Positions 26,707-41,300 of a stretch of 64,000 bases of DNA are shown piece by piece. The translations under genes and the position numbers were made by a program. Source of the stretch: Lineus longissimus (taxonomy: Eukaryota; Nemertea; Pilidiophora; Heteronemertea; Lineidae). Under the pieces are notes generated by a model. It saw only the letters and a program-made list of their open reading frames with translations. It made no database searches and was not told where the DNA came from. Location: positions 5,024,501 to 5,088,500 of the forward strand of contig NC_088311.1 in the NCBI RefSeq assembly GCF_910592395.1, in the 5' to 3' direction. Numbering within the stretch: the stretch's first letter is position 1; each line of letters opens with the position of its first letter.

Positions 26707-27557
26707 ATGCCAAACGTCTCCGCACAGATTCCAGCAACGCTAGTCAATGCAGCCAGTCACCAAGTCCATCAGGGAAATCTTTGGCCAGTCCAGTAGGAAG
26801 TGATGTCGAAGACGGTGACAGGCAGATTGTACCGGAGCAAGACAAGTCAGACTCGCCCAAGCCTTCGACTCCTACTTCTCCAGCGCGGTCAAACCAGGAT
26901 CCAGAAACGTCATTCACTGCGCCTCCGAAAAGAGCATTGTCAATGTCATCACCAGAGCGGACGGAACACAGTGAAGTCCGGTTACCCGGGACGCCGATAT
27001 ACGGTCATGCCAGTCATCATACGAGTGCTAGCGTGATGCAGGCGCTTCACAGAGACGGTCGGGACAAGCGTCCACCAATTGAAATGCTGAGTCGAGTGTT
27101 TCCACACATGAAACGCAGCGTCCTTCAGTTGATACTGCAGGGCTGTAACAATGACGTTGTGCAGGCGATTGAACAAGTGTTGAACAACCACTCAGAGACT
27201 GGCCCTACCCCGCCTGCGGCTCATTCGGGCCGGAGCGCCATCAACCACAAGCCGTACGCGACCACCGCACCAACAACAGCAACATCTACCGTCAAGTCCG
27301 CTTTCTCTCCTATCAACAATGTCGGACACAACCTGAACTCTTTACAACAGTATGCTTACGCGACGAACTCTCGCGGTTTGGCTTTTATGCCGTACGCGCC
27401 AAACTTTTTGCCAAATCTGCCAATGGGGGCTGCTGCTACGGCTTATAATTACGGTGCTTTGGCCAGTGCTTGCTCAACGGTCAAATCAAATTTATATGGA
27501 CTCAATCCGTATCTTTATGGGACTCCTTCTCTAGAAAAACAAAATGGCAGTTGCTAG
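26707..27557 (+). CDS. Dmrt4/5: DMRT4/5 transcription factor, exon 2 with DMA domain
   Basis: This is the second and last coding exon, supplying residues 142-424. The acceptor (TTTTATCTTCCAG) joins exon 1 in phase 1, creating Asp142 and then AKRLRTD, as expected for this family. A Ser/Pro-rich linker runs to about residue 260. The DMA domain (about 263-303) has RPPIEMLSRVFPHMKR and then LQGCNNDVVQAIEQVL. This UBA-like helical module is found in DMRT3 and DMRT4/5 proteins. A Tyr/Asn/Ala-rich tail with MPYAPNFLPNLPM and YNYGALAS ends the protein. A second AG at 26596 would lead to an early stop when joined to exon 1, so I did not use it. The stop is TAG at 27555. Confidence 0.93.
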
Positions 27558-29626
27558 GACTCATCACATAAACTTAGCGGACAGTAACATTGCCATCAAC
27601 GCAGGGCTTCGGCACCAGTTCATGAAATGCACATTCCGACAACCTCTGTATATAAAGTCTTGCTTTCCTGCATTTCCCCTGTCGAAAGGTCAATGTCAAG
27701 AGAGATGCAGCATTTCTCTGACATCAACGTTGTTGCCGAATTTCATCATGTTCTCCCAAGTCTCCCAATTTCCTAGTTGTAGTTCTGTCACTAGTATGAT
27801 GATCAGGGTTTGAAAGTGTAAATGGAATGATAGTATTTATCTGTAAATTATTACATATTATATAAATAGACCTGCATATTGTAACGGTAATCGTACAAAG
27901 GTGTAAATGGTGCATGTACAGCGTTTATAATGTAGTCAATACATGTAGTTGAGTTGCAGAAGAAGCAGAATCTTTAGACAATACTAAAATAATCATTGAA
28001 GCGGCAGAGACCTGGTGATAAATGACGTCATTAAGTCAAGCCATCACGCCGAAAAGGATAAGATCTGTGCTGATTGGCTGATACAGAAATAAGGAGAATT
28101 GCCCGATCAACAGTCAGCTTACAACGTCTCTCAGCTGCCAACAAATCCCATTACACATTGAGATTGCAGTGCAATCGTTGATTGATGCTAAAGCGTCTGA
28201 CGTACTGGACAGTGTAATTTTCCATTGAATTCATTGTAGAAAATACGTTATAGTCCGCAATTCTTATTACACCCATCTTAAGAATACTTCCCTGTCATCC
28301 GTACATACCAGCTGTTAAGACGGATCATTAATTACCAAAATATTTGGTAACTAAGGTCAAACATTTCTTTAATGAGGTGCTAACGTTACATTCTTGGTAC
28401 ACTATCCGTTATTCGCCACTTTGCCGATTTCATTATCTAGCAAAATAACGGATACAATGCCAGTCGCTGTAATCAACAAGAAAAGGACGGCATCACTAAG
28501 TGAAAGAATGCACCTAATAACAGTTACAACTTCAATCCATAACGGACGCTGAGATAAATTGGGAATTAAATGAAAAGACACGTTATAATTGCAAAAACGT
28601 TCGCTTCTTCAACTCAATATGCTACTTAAAGATCTTGTTACGATGGCTTTCTGTAGATGGTGTCTGGCTGTTCTTCGCAGCATTCTTAACAGAGCTTCTT
28701 GATGATGCGTCGATGGGTCGGAAAGTTTCTGAATAATTTGATAGTGTATGAGTTGTCTACATTGACTCTCGAAATGCATTGATACATGGACATAGGGAAA
28801 TTCGATAAATGGTTGATAGATGCAGTGAACGAATGCCATTTAGTTGAAAGTTGAGGTCGCAACAATGCTCTGGAATACACAGGCAGTTTTGCGGGACAGT
28901 GTTTCTTACCAAACATAGCTCTTCTATCATTTGGACATCCAATGTATAGATGACCAGGAAATATATACAGGAACAAAAAAACACGTGAAATGGATGTCCC
29001 ACACAATTGCTTGAGTATACACATGCCTAACATTCTCGTATAATTTGAATTCGAGATTATGTCTTGCTAAGTACATGTACATGTACATGTTTTACATGTT
29101 CTTTTTGAAGAGTTGGATCATTTGTCTCCTGGGTGGCGGTATTTTTGCAAACCAATGACGTCATCTGAGCTGGAAATTCTAGAAAATAGATATTGCGTCT
29201 AGAAGTGCCAAAATATTGCAAGAAAATTATTTTCAGTTATGTTGCTGATTTCAACCAGGTTGCAACGAGTTTAAAATTAATTTTCTTGTTTGGACGATAG
29301 TCTTGCTGTTAGGACACGTATTGAAGTAAGTGATAGCATCCAAGTTGAAAAGATGTCCCAGTTTACTGTTTAGATTTCCCCAAGTTTAGCGCCGGTGTCG
29401 CTTCTTATTGTTGTGGAAGAAAGGCTAGGACATTACGCCGGCCCATCTCAAAAGAAATCAACCCCATTGCAAGAAGATGTCAACAGACTGCGGTGAATAT
29501 TTTAACTCTAACTATAGTCCTGCCTGGCGTTCACCACTCCACTACTAAGTATTGACATTCGCGTTATTTTAGTCACTCTGTAAATGATTGGAGAAACCGT
29601 GTAAATATGAATTGTCAAATATCAAT

Positions 29627-29632
29627 AATAAA
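29627..29632 (+). terminator. Candidate polyadenylation signal for DMRT4/5
   Basis: An AATAAA in an AT-rich context about 2.07 kb after the DMRT stop codon. It is plausible for a long regulatory 3'UTR, but no transcript evidence is available and other signals could be used. Confidence 0.25.
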
Positions 29633-32600
29633 ATATTGTATTAAACATGATATGGGCTTTTAGTGTTCTTTTGATGTAGAGCCTTCAGACTTTGTCTGAG
29701 GTCAGATGGCTTAAATTCCTTGGTTAACTATCCGCTAGATGGTCATAAGTAACGCCTTGTTCGCTTTATGAATAACCTAGAGACAACGGGCGAGATGCTG
29801 CACGAATGAATGTGGACACGTTGACGGAGGTGTATGGTCATGGCCCGTTTTTCACCGTTTTCCGAAAGGTGTATGATAGCCACTGTAGGGTGGTCTTATG
29901 AAACACATTCCAAGTTACCAATACAACCACGTACGTGATGAGAATGGCCAATGGAAACAACGGATGCGAAGGGAAAGAACGATATAACGTGTTTATAACA
30001 AACGTAAATTTGGTGATTATCTTGAAAGAATCACAGTCAACAAGTGCTACTTTGTCCATTTCGGGAGAGCGGCGTAAGAAAAATGCAATAGGGCAGTCAC
30101 GTTTAATGATGTACACTGAGTTATAGGTCCATTACCTCGTGCACCGACCTGGCGATATTTTGAAGCTTCAAGCTTCTCTTCAAGCTTTACAATGTCTCAC
30201 TGGGAAGGAGCCGCTGAGGCGGTGCGGTCTTCCCACTAAACAGAATGACTACAACTACATATGGCCTAAAAACCTAAGCAAACTTGGCTTGGGTTCGTTT
30301 AGACTTGGCTACTTGTCAAAGGACATGTAACCATCACTGTCACTGCATAAACCAATGTAAACAGACCCATCCTCGGCTCAATAGGCTGACAGTCCAAGTC
30401 AAAGACGGGACATTTTAACGCATGTTTAGGGAGTTTAAATATCTGTTTTATTTGTTCACTGTTTGTTGCCATATCTCATGGGCCGACACGCATGGCCGCG
30501 CCTGAGTTCTTTGATGGCGAATCTTGAGAAAGTGTCCCAATTAGGACATATTCCGTATTCCAAGATTCTTTTAGGCGGATTCTGAGTCTGTGGTGGCGAT
30601 ATTTCAATTGTGCTGGACAAGGATTCGAGTCTGGTGAAAGTTATCATTGTTTCATTGTCGAATGTTTGACTGCATTGATGTACGAGTGAAAAACGGTTTG
30701 AATCTCAGAATCAGAAGGATTTCAACTGAAATTAAAATTTAAGTGGGATTTCAGTGAACTGGAGCTTGTCCAGCAGTTCTGAACCCACTAACTCTAGTCA
30801 TCATGCAAGTTGGATGTTGTCACAGTAGGGGAATGCACTCCTAGCAATTAATCATCGCGTCCATGCCCCATTAATCACTACAGATGCGAAATTGAAGTTA
30901 CTTAAAATCTGAGAAGCAAACATCTATTTTGAAGGTTTATAGCAATTAACTATCGCATTCAGCGTTTAAACTTAAATGATAGCTCGAGAACAATGGTTAA
31001 ACAATTATCCAAACAACACTTCATCTGATAACACCATGACCAATGAATGCTTCACCAATTATTTGGGGCCGTCTTAAAACTCAAACTGGAATGATTAATG
31101 AAAATAGTATGATATTTGATTTGTGCAAGTGGTCACATAGGGTTTAGAATGAGAAACAGAAGCACCAGCGTACCGCCTGGCGCTGGTATTGTGGCGTTGG
31201 CTCTGCTTGGAATCCCAGTCAGTATTGTTGGTCACGATATGCCAGACTTGCGCCTGGGGGCCGCGGGACTGATACTGACGTGGACGCCAGTGGTGGCCCC
31301 CGGGCCACATAACGGGAACATTATGACATGGCATCGCGGATTTTCACCGACCAGGACTTGATATTCTTCATATTCATCCGTGAGACGACGAAGCAATATG
31401 GATATATAATGATGGTTATAAGTTTCATAATTAGAACCCATGCGGCTATAAGCTAGGAGTGTGATGTTGATTTCATGATGTAATAAATGCCTTTCTCTGG
31501 CGAGTGCTGTCTTTGCACCACTCGCCATCGTTCTCCATCTTCTGTGTTTTATACAAACCTACACCGGCGTTAAATTATCAGTGAAAATCGACAAATGGTT
31601 GATTAAGGGAAAAGAATCGACAGGAATTAATTACACCTTGGAAGCACTTGCATATGAAGGCAGCCGGCGATGCAACACAGCACCAGAGATTGGACGCAGG
31701 CGACAACAATAGGAAGAAACAGCGGAACACCAGAAAACGACATCCGAAATCAGCCATCTTGAAAAGACGGTGAACGCATTAATTTCATTTCAATAAACAT
31801 TGCCGGTGGATGTCTTCCGCCTAGTTAATTCTATTAAGACAGGAGAGATTACCTTCGTTTTATTACTAGAATGATGACATTAATATCCAATACAGTTTCC
31901 ATGACTGGCACCCGAATTTATCAAACTTTCGCGCTAACAAACATTCATTACTATGACATATCGACGCGAGGCTTTTGATGTTTATGTCCGTGGATAGAAA
32001 AGCAACGACACCTTTAGTGACCTGAAGAAAACCGAGATATTGCTAGAGAAAATCTGTTCAAGCATAACTAGATTGAAGATTGATCACACTATTATCTTGG
32101 TAATCAAACAAATTTGTATTAGATAAATAGCATGTGATAGCGACGAGGTCTCCGTCATCAACCATGTTTTCAATTGTCAGTCCCAGCAAGGACAATCTGA
32201 TCATCACAAAATGCTCCCAACCGCATAACACTTGTGACAAGTGTTTTCCTTGGCAAATGTCAGAGGTCCCGCGATTGAAAAATGATTAATATTATCAGTA
32301 TAATGGTCTCTAAGTGACTATTCGGTTATTGGCTTTTAGCAGACGATTTCTAAGAGATTACGGATGAGAAAACCAAAAGAAGCCAACAAGCGCGTTAGGC
32401 TAATCATCGCGGAGCAGTTTGAAAACTTGGAGCTTTCGATTTATTGTTAGCTGCTGACCTTCTCTTAGTCTCTCAGTTAAATTGATGACTTCTAGCGATT
32501 ATCTCTATTTCCGCTGTCTATTCAAATGCATGTAGTCAAGAAGAAGATGAATGGCGGAGGCACCGTGATGGAGGTATATCAAGTTCTTCCACCATGTTTT

Positions 32601-35600
32601 TTACCAATTTCAAGAGAAGAATTTTTTTAAGAAGATTTCTTGGCCATCGGGGAGTGATTGAAATTTGATAATGCTGTAACGTTTTTGAATATTTCTGTTT
32701 CTTGATATTTCACATCTTTGTAAGGGAAGGCTGCTAGACAGATTGGCACTTTTTCGCTGTTTCTGCCTATAGAAAACCCATGGTCTCTCTTAAAGCTGTC
32801 TGTTGTGTGGAAACACTCACGGGTGAAATATGGGAAACAACAAGAACTATCACACCGGCTTGTAATATCTTGGCCCGGAAGTAATATCGGTTCCCAACTA
32901 TTCGATAGTTTGTTTCCGCAGTCCTTACAATATCTTTATCAGCGTTCAAGACAGCGTCTCGATACAAACTATCTCATAGGGAGGTATCTAGCTGGATCTG
33001 ATGATCAGATAGGGAGACAACCTGTCTCCTTGGTCCACCCATGGAAACCCCTCATGTCAAACATCCGTGTGAATTTTCATACAAAAAGCGTGAAGTATTG
33101 AATATCTAGAAAATTGGTAATATTCACGGATTTGACAGGCGGTTGGACAGGGGGAGACTTCCATAGAATTAGCAACTGTCAACCAAAGCCAAAATTGCCA
33201 CCGCCGATTTAGAGGTGTCAGAAAAACGGCTACGGAGAATCGGAGCTACAATTTTCTCATAACTGGCCACGGAGCGAGGGAATCGCTTTGACAGGCCTAT
33301 CATTAGCTGAAGGCAGGTGAAGTCAAGCGATGCATCTTTTGACTCGCCGGAATGGGACAGCAGGCGGATGATATTGTGTGAGGAGACAGAGAGAAGCCGT
33401 GTCGGGACGGCTAGAGGGTGGAGCCAGCCTGACATCTTGGCTACAGCAGCCTTTCCACTTGTCATTCTAGCTTATAACGGGCCGCATTGACAATGATAGC
33501 AAGGGTAATTAATAGATGATCGACTGATCCATCGAAGGGTTCCTGCACAGGCTATCTTGGGTTGCGCTGAGGTTTCGAACTAGGATATCCCACTGCTTGC
33601 GGTATAAAATCCGACGAATGATTGTTGTGCTGTGGCCTTGCGAGTTAATTTCATCCGCCATCATCATTATCATCCTCATCGTCATTTCATTTTCTTGGCT
33701 CATGGTCATGATCAACGATCCCTCAAAAGGAAATAGTTACCACACCAGAATAAAACGACAACCGTCAAACAGTTTTTTAGGAACGAACGCCAACTTGCAC
33801 TCTGTCCCAATAAAGGATCGTTTTTCATTCTCAACAAATTAAAGTCAAATTAAAACCGCGGTTGCCAAGCGCTCTGGTCGTTTGATGATTTATTTCAAAT
33901 TAGGTCAATCAAACCCAGCTCGGGAGTAAATGACAAAGTAATTCAGGTAAATCACTGGGCAATTAATTAAAAATCAGGCAAATAATTTACATGCTGATGA
34001 CACTTAAGTTTGAAGTGGGCCTCCGTAAAAAAATTTGAGACCTCATGGTCGCTCGTGGCTGGCGGCAGGACCGAAGTGGAAGTGTTGCTCGTTAATTACT
34101 AGTATTTGCCGAGGGGTAAACGGACAGTGTCCTTTCTAATCAAGTCCAGATTATGGCTTCTATTCTTTTAAACACCCTACTAGACATCGAATAATCGTGT
34201 GAATATTTGAAATATCCGTCATGTTACCAAGTACAAAAACGATACTTGATGTCATCGAAATATTAGAAAACAAATAAAAGACCAGAAGAAAATCGGAACG
34301 ATGAAGGGATGCTCACTCGACATTTGACAAGACACTTACATCCTTTTTTGAACTAAAACAATACATGTAAGAATCATTTGTTCATGCGACGAAAACGCTG
34401 TCAGGTAAATTAGGTGTAGTAAACTAGCAAACAGCATCATGTGTGTGAGATGTATGCTCGTTGTCCGACTTAGCAACCAAATATCAGGTTCAGTTGCTTT
34501 TCAATATAATCCAAGCGCGCTTGTTTTCAAGTGAGTGAACTTGAATGCAGTTTCACACCTAATCTGTTAAAACGATACAGGGCCTGCAATTAGGGGCTTC
34601 ACCCGGATATTAGAATCAAAATTATGGTCCAAAACTATGGACCCTTATTCTAAAATGATCTGGTAAACCATCTTGATACCTTTGATCAGTAATGAAAAGG
34701 CTGTCCTTTTCAGAAAATAACAGGTCTTAGCGGTGGTAGTTTCTAAACTGTTGGTTAACTGCAACGATCTTGTGGAGAACGGTTGTTGGTTGAAAATGAT
34801 ATCGCATCCTCTTCATCGAAAATCCGTCCTATTCTAGCAACATTAAACTTACCGGTTTTCGTTTAAAGGGTCACATGTACGTCTTTTTCAGACTTTTTAA
34901 ATTAAAGTTTCTCATTGACAGCAGCATTGAAATGATGGGTCGTAGTACTAAACTATTTTAAGAGAGTTATATGAAAGATATATAATTCAGTTTCACGGGC
35001 ATTTAAAATGTTTTTAAATCCATTCAACCCTGAGTAAGGGATTCAAAGCAAAACTGGTTTCTCGTGTGATGTCTTGTGATTCTCTTGCCATCAGATGGTT
35101 TCTCATCTCGTAAATAAACTTGTATACACAAACACTCATCTTATTTTATTTCCTTATTTTTGTATAAAAATTACCAGATGCCCGCATCCTTCGCATCCAC
35201 AACAGACAAAGATAACGACTTGGGCGTGTCGCACTGAAACCGACCCCGGGTGAGATTAGAGAATGTTTGAATCCTTTAACAGGAACAATGGTCTTGGTGA
35301 AATTTAATCACCTCCAGATTGGCTCCTTGATGAAACAGCGTTGTTTGAAATGATAATAAGTGGGATCCATTTTTGTCAAAGATGTCAGTTTTCCTAAAAT
35401 GGTATTTTTACGATGATCGCCTTGGTTGTAATCGCACGCGGTTGGTTTAAAAGTAGCCGCCATTTTTTACCATAATGATTTCGATTGCAAGGATGGATTT
35501 CATTAGTTGGGTTTTTTTGCGACCTCAACGTGCCTAAGGATAGTTTGGGAAAAACTGATGAGCTTTCCTCGAGATGTTGGGAAGAGTCGAAAAGTCTAGA

Positions 35601-35980
35601 TGTAGAAGCGATCAAAACGTTTGCCAGACTTAGTCATGTAGGTATGTAACCTCTATGTCGTTATCATGGGTCTTGAGCGAAAGTGCGTATCCTCGTTTTC
35701 TGGAACCGATCCTGTATTGATTGTTTCTATTTCCGGTTTCACCAAAACTTGTCCTCCACTCACGAGATACGGGTGTTATGACTACGTTTAAGCGGTAACC
35801 TGCTCCAGGGGAGGAGATAACTTTTGAAATCTCAAGCAAAAGACACATTTAAAAGTCTTCAGATATTAAAAAGCTTTTTTTCTACACAACTTGGATTCCG
35901 GAAGCGTCCTTGCGTCCATTATGCTTGCATTGTATTCTGGGAGATAATGATCACCAGGATGACACCGCTGGCGGCAAGAT

Positions 35981-35996
35981 GACACCACGTGGTGTC
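35981..35996. promoter_or_regulatory. 16-bp perfect palindrome centred on an E-box
   Basis: GACACCACGTGGTGTC reads the same on both strands and has CACGTG at its centre, the preferred site of bHLH factors of the Myc/Max/USF class. A partial copy (GATGACACCGCTGG) lies 21 bp upstream. There is no adjacent recognised gene. Confidence 0.4.
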
Positions 35997-38245
35997 TAAC
36001 GCAAGATCACCCGACACTCCCACCCTTTTTACCGCGGCTAATTCTTCGCCAAGATTTGACATCTTGATATAACCGTGTTGACACCATATCTGTTTACCGC
36101 GCTCGTTGCTAAGTCAAAGACAGAAAGGACACGACAGTTTTTTCTTATGTCAAGTAAAAAGATGATAACTTTAACTGATTTTAATAACCTATAATTTGTG
36201 TTTGATTCGCCCCAGGGGATGACAAGGGAGTAAATCGAAGTTGTAATGAGTCTAATGAACCATTGGAGGTAAAGGATTTCTTTTACCACGACGAGTATAA
36301 GGTCTAACGTTACTGATAACGCTTTAGGTCACCTGAATGATTAGGGTGCGGGTCACGACGGACGCCCCAGGACAGAGAGTCTCAACTGAGGATTTTTAAA
36401 TTTATAATTGTAATCACAATACAGTAGTTGAAGGGAAGGTAGAAGAGAATACAAAGAGTATACATTAAAACAGTTCTGGCGTTCCTTGAGGCGTCAGACA
36501 ACTTACTGTCCATGGTCCACCTTTGTCTCTTTGCACCCTGTCAGGAAAGGGTCTTAAGTTGTTATCATAGTGAGAAGTTGCGGTATAAGTATCTTCATTA
36601 CATGTAGTCATCTAAAAGATGGTCAAGTTTTTTGAGAAATAAAAACTGGTGCATTGTTAATCATCACTGGGTTTGTAATATAATTCCCTCTGAATCAACT
36701 TCTTTTTGTCTCATCAAAAACAAAGGAATGACACATACACCCGATGAGTCGGTGAGGCTTTGGATGTGTTCCATGCAGGGATGACTGGTCACCAGGAAAA
36801 CATCAAATTGAGACTAGCAGTGTAGCCAAAAGCATTCCCCAACTTGTCTCAGCGCCATTATCCCCAAAATATACCTCTTTTTGCATAGGTGGCTGACGAC
36901 ATATGACAGCAACGCCTCCGCGAAAGCCTCGATTCCAACAAACCCGGTAAAGAGACTGTATCACGCCGGAAACTGTAAGATTCAAAAATCAGTGTATCTC
37001 AAAAATTGCCTATCGTGGTTTAACAAGGGTTTCAATTATTCTGCCCCATCACTCGGCGTCAATGACTGCAGCCAGAATTTCCCTCTCGGGGATATTCGCA
37101 CATTTTTGAAAAGAGGATCCTCCTCCTTTGGATGTGCCTAACCAAGCGTGCTGGTGCACCGGGATCACGGCAAGGTGCAACAATATCATTGCTATTAGCC
37201 TGCCAGATCGCCTAGTTAGGCCGCTCTATTCCCACGTCGTCTTTCTCCGCCGCCACTGGCCCTGGTGCTGTGATGGGCCAGGGTGAAGGGCTCGGGAGAA
37301 TTGCAGAGAACTCAAATGGCCAACTCAGTTGCTGAGTCTGCGTGCCGCCTCGAGTCAGAGCAGATGTCTTCTAAGAACTCCGCAATGATCCTATCTTAGA
37401 GTTGACTTAAATGCAAGCGCATTTTGTCTGTGAATATACATATGATTTGCCAAGACAGTAAGGGTGCAACAGACCATGTTCGATGTACATGAAAAGGTTT
37501 ATGATTTTACGTTCTTCAAAAAAATGTCTTTGAATTTTGACATCTGTTTAAAGTAGCAGTCACTTTCACTGCCGGTAATATCCGCACCTGCAGCTTGAAG
37601 ATGTTTTTACGTTGTCTTTTGGAATAAAGATCTATTGGTGTTCTGCATGGTCCATCGCACATTTCGCTTCGTCGTTCGTAGGAGTCGCGAAACCTGCCTT
37701 TCGCAGCGTATAGGCGAACGCGACATTGTCAGTTCGTAATTCCGACCACAGCAACAGCCAGCCGCGCCAATAGGATCTCCGCCAGATCCCTATCTTTCAA
37801 ACGCCTCAGGGGCATTGCTCGGAGGCAAGAGCAATACCGATATCTTCTCTGCCATGGACTGGATATGCGGCTTATCGTCCTTTCACGGACCACATGCGGT
37901 CGGAACGATATTACTAATTAGAATTTCATCAAGCGCTGCTTCTTGCGTTGAGATTATTTTAAAGTTATTTCCAGGACCAACTGATGCGCAACTTGTGCCC
38001 TTTTTATCCATATCATAACACTATAAGGCGGCTCGATAAAGTGCCATTTGGGGGTAGTGTTTCGTCTCGAAATTTTGCACGTTTGCAGGTGATATGTTAT
38101 TCTGATGCAACGTCATGTTCATTTTCGGTGATTTACTTCAGCGGAGCAGTAATGAGGGATTTTTAATCGGACACTGTCAATTCTTCTTACCACTCACAGA
38201 AGCCAAGTCATTGCTGTTTAGTTATGCAGGGGCTTAATCAATTAC

Positions 38246-38376
38246 CTGCACTCCCTGTGTGGTGACTAACATTACCGGTTGAACAGCTGGCTGTAGGGGG
38301 ATGATTGGAACAGCCTGTACCTGTTGACCAGCTGAACTAAGGTTAATGTTATTTTTAATCCACGATTGCAGGTCAC
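38246..38376 (-). CDS. Possible orphan exon encoding a Gln/Val/Pro-rich segment
   Basis: On the minus strand an open stretch lies between a possible acceptor (GATCAG before 38376) and a donor (CAG followed by GTAATT at 38246). It encodes GDLQSWIKNNINLSSAG followed by a Gln/Val/Pro-rich run with QPAVQPVMLVTTQGVQ. The composition resembles activation segments of Q-rich transcription factors, and a stop follows two codons after the donor, as expected for an intron boundary. I cannot name a family, and I found no neighbouring exons that would complete a gene. It could be a chance open frame. Confidence 0.25.
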
Positions 38377-41300
38377 CTGATCTTCGAGATTTCGCGGGGA
38401 AAGAAATTGTAAACAAACGTATGTGTGCAGTTCAAATGTAAACAAAAATGTATTTTTGGTACTTTTGGTTGCTGGACTCGGGTTTTCCCGCAGTAAGGAG
38501 CTGGGGTCAAATTGGTGGTCTATTGTTTATTGGTGCTGTGTTAGCCAGTGCTAGCCCTTGATTATGAAGGGATTTTGAAGAGGCACTCTGAACTTCGCAT
38601 GGCCTTATCAAGGAGCTGCTCACGGTGCTGAACTTCTAGCTTGCCTGTCGACTAAGTGCCTTGCCCGAGATCATGCTCATGTAGGAGGAGCACGCATTTT
38701 AAAGTTATATTACATGTAGTGATAGGCCTAGTGCAATTGGTTCGAGCCATTTGGAAGCCGACATGTGAAGGCCTGTCTGGGTTCTCCTTCTTCTCCGTAT
38801 AAAAAGGGGCACATTGCTGACTAAGGAACGAGGCATATTGACATTGCCTCATCATCTCTATCGGACCAATTGATATACTTTTTATGCACGCGCACAGCAC
38901 GCCACATCTAGGTCCGAGTCTGTGGACAAATGGTTGGTTTAATTTGTCTCTTCGATATTGCTCCTTTTATATTGCATTAGATTTTCATTGCAATTCAATC
39001 TATTCAAGGTATAGCCCATTTGAACCTGCCTGCGCCACGGGTACAATGCTAGTAATATATATTGAAGGTCAGGGGTTTCTATCAAACCATACCTCAGCCG
39101 TCACCATACAATATGGAATGACCGTGACATTTTTTTTCACGGGCGATTATTAGTCATCTATACATGTTCATCTCTATTGTTCGTCTGATCTAGCTAAATG
39201 TCCTATGGAGAATGGGTCAGTGCCCATCACCAAAACACCTCCTGAGCCTTTGGTCCTCCACCCAGCATCTGCTGTTGACATAATGGGGATTTAAAAGGTT
39301 GCATAACAGTCTACTAACTATTATGGAACGCGCAGGTATACCTACAAAACGCGACTCGTAAGTTTCACCTCTGAGGGAAATGTCGCCCATTCAAAATAAG
39401 GTTTCTTTTTTAATCAGAAAAGCTCAGTGTCACGTCACTTTCAGTTAGGTTGCTGAATGCTTGAGGTGTTGAGACCGTCTGCTCTCCTCAACCGCTTAAC
39501 CATTACACAATGCCCTGAAAATAAAATAACACTTTTGATACATGGCTAGCTTCAAAGCTCTCCGCTTCAATTAGTCTAAAAAGAAAATTAGACGCCCTAA
39601 ATTTTGCCAACAACAATGAGTCTCTTGGGGCTCTTTGAGATACGCGTTATGCCCAGCTGAAGTCACAGAAGAGAATTTGTGTTAAAATGGTGTTTAAGGC
39701 ATCTATGTATTTTGCTAGTGTAGCCGTGGAACAAGAAAATCGTGATTTGAAGACGTATTATGAAATAACAACGCCGCCATGCCGCAGGCGGGTTTTCAAA
39801 ATCTCGTTACTCTCTCCCGGCTATCACGTGTCTTAAACACATTATAATAATTACCACTTGCATACGTTTTTCTTTTTGACCAAAATCTTTTATACTTTGG
39901 GAGTTTTTCACTCGATTTGCTACGCTTCCGCACGTGTATTGTACGCAGATGAAAATTTATCACTCGAACGCCTTTAGAAAATGAACTCTTTTGGAAGAGG
40001 GGAAATAATGGGTGCTGATGAGGCAGGGGACGCGTGTGAAATGAGGAACAACCAGGACACTAAAGACTCGTGGTCAAGACGGGTGGAGAAGACCGCCCCG
40101 GGGCACACATTGTCATCTCCGTAAAATACTACAGTGAAGATTGAAAACAACACCGGCAAGTAACCTCCCCAAGCGTCCGTTGTCCATGACGGATAGAATT
40201 TTAATCACCGCGGATGAAAGAAGAAAAATTTCACGGTAGTTTTGTCCAGGAAAGTGCCCCCGGTCTCTGACTGGAGCGGGAGACAAAAGTCAAAGCTTGC
40301 AAATGTGATTTTGATGGATTAACTGTAGAACAAATCTGTAGTTTCCAAGTGGGCAGTGGATAATGAATTAATTAAAAAGACATCGGCTGCTGCGGGCGGT
40401 GTCAATGGGTCGTCAGAGTAGAGTTGTTGAAATTTGAAGATGCTACTATTTTTACTTCATGGAAACAATGATTTCTTTCATGATGTTGTTGTACACCGAG
40501 TGCCTACCACGTGAACCACGTTTCCAACTCTCCAACTAAACCTAGAAGAAGGAAAATTACCATCACGACATTTATTGGGGTATATTGCGCTTGGGCCTAT
40601 GGTAAGTCCTGTCTGTGGTCACAATCAGTGGAATCGTTATAATTCTGTTGGCGTGCTACTACGAAATTCTCGCGTCAGACCATCAGCTTCATTTCGAAAT
40701 AATGACTGCAATTTACTATTTCACACATTTATACCAACCATCACAAGTCGCAATCCGGAGTCCCCGCTTTAGCGACAGTTGATCAATAAACCCATCTACG
40801 TCGGGCCTACGTTGTCACTGCGGAAAACTGCTGGAAAATCAATAGTTCGCCGGGGGAAGGGGGAGGCGTAAGCACTCCTATGTCCCATCTATATTCGTGC
40901 CTGTAATCTCATCAACTACATGTCCAAGGTTCCAGCTTTAACTGACCTTCAATACTGCGGTCGTCGTAGATTTATTCAGTTTGGCAAGTATGAAAATCAC
41001 AATATTCCTCTCGAGATGATTTCGCCATCTATCTGGCTGGAGATGAGCGCCGTAAGTCAAGGACAACGGCACAACCGACCCGAACGATAAGCCCGCGTCA
41101 ACCGACCCTTGCTCATCAGAACGGAGCTGCAGTCATTTGTCCGGATGGCGTCGCTGGTTCAATGTGGTCGAGATGCATCATTTAAAGTGTATAGTACCGG
41201 TGCTCCAAGTGGCAATCACTCGAAATGACTCATGTCCAATTTTACAGTAGACCGTAATACAATCACAACCAAGTAATGAGGTCGTCTTCAATTCTGGTTG

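Noticed and set aside
31095-31528. Overlapping frames on both strands in a GC-rich patch
   Set aside because: No recognisable domain; the two strands compete and neither shows consensus splice borders.
33169-33465. 98-codon minus-strand frame with helical-looking segments
   Set aside because: I could not match it to any family and found no partner exons.
39450-39520. Minus-strand tRNA-like segment with TGTGTAATGGTTAAGCGG
   Set aside because: Only the D-arm region resembles a tRNA; the B box is missing, so it is too weak to annotate.
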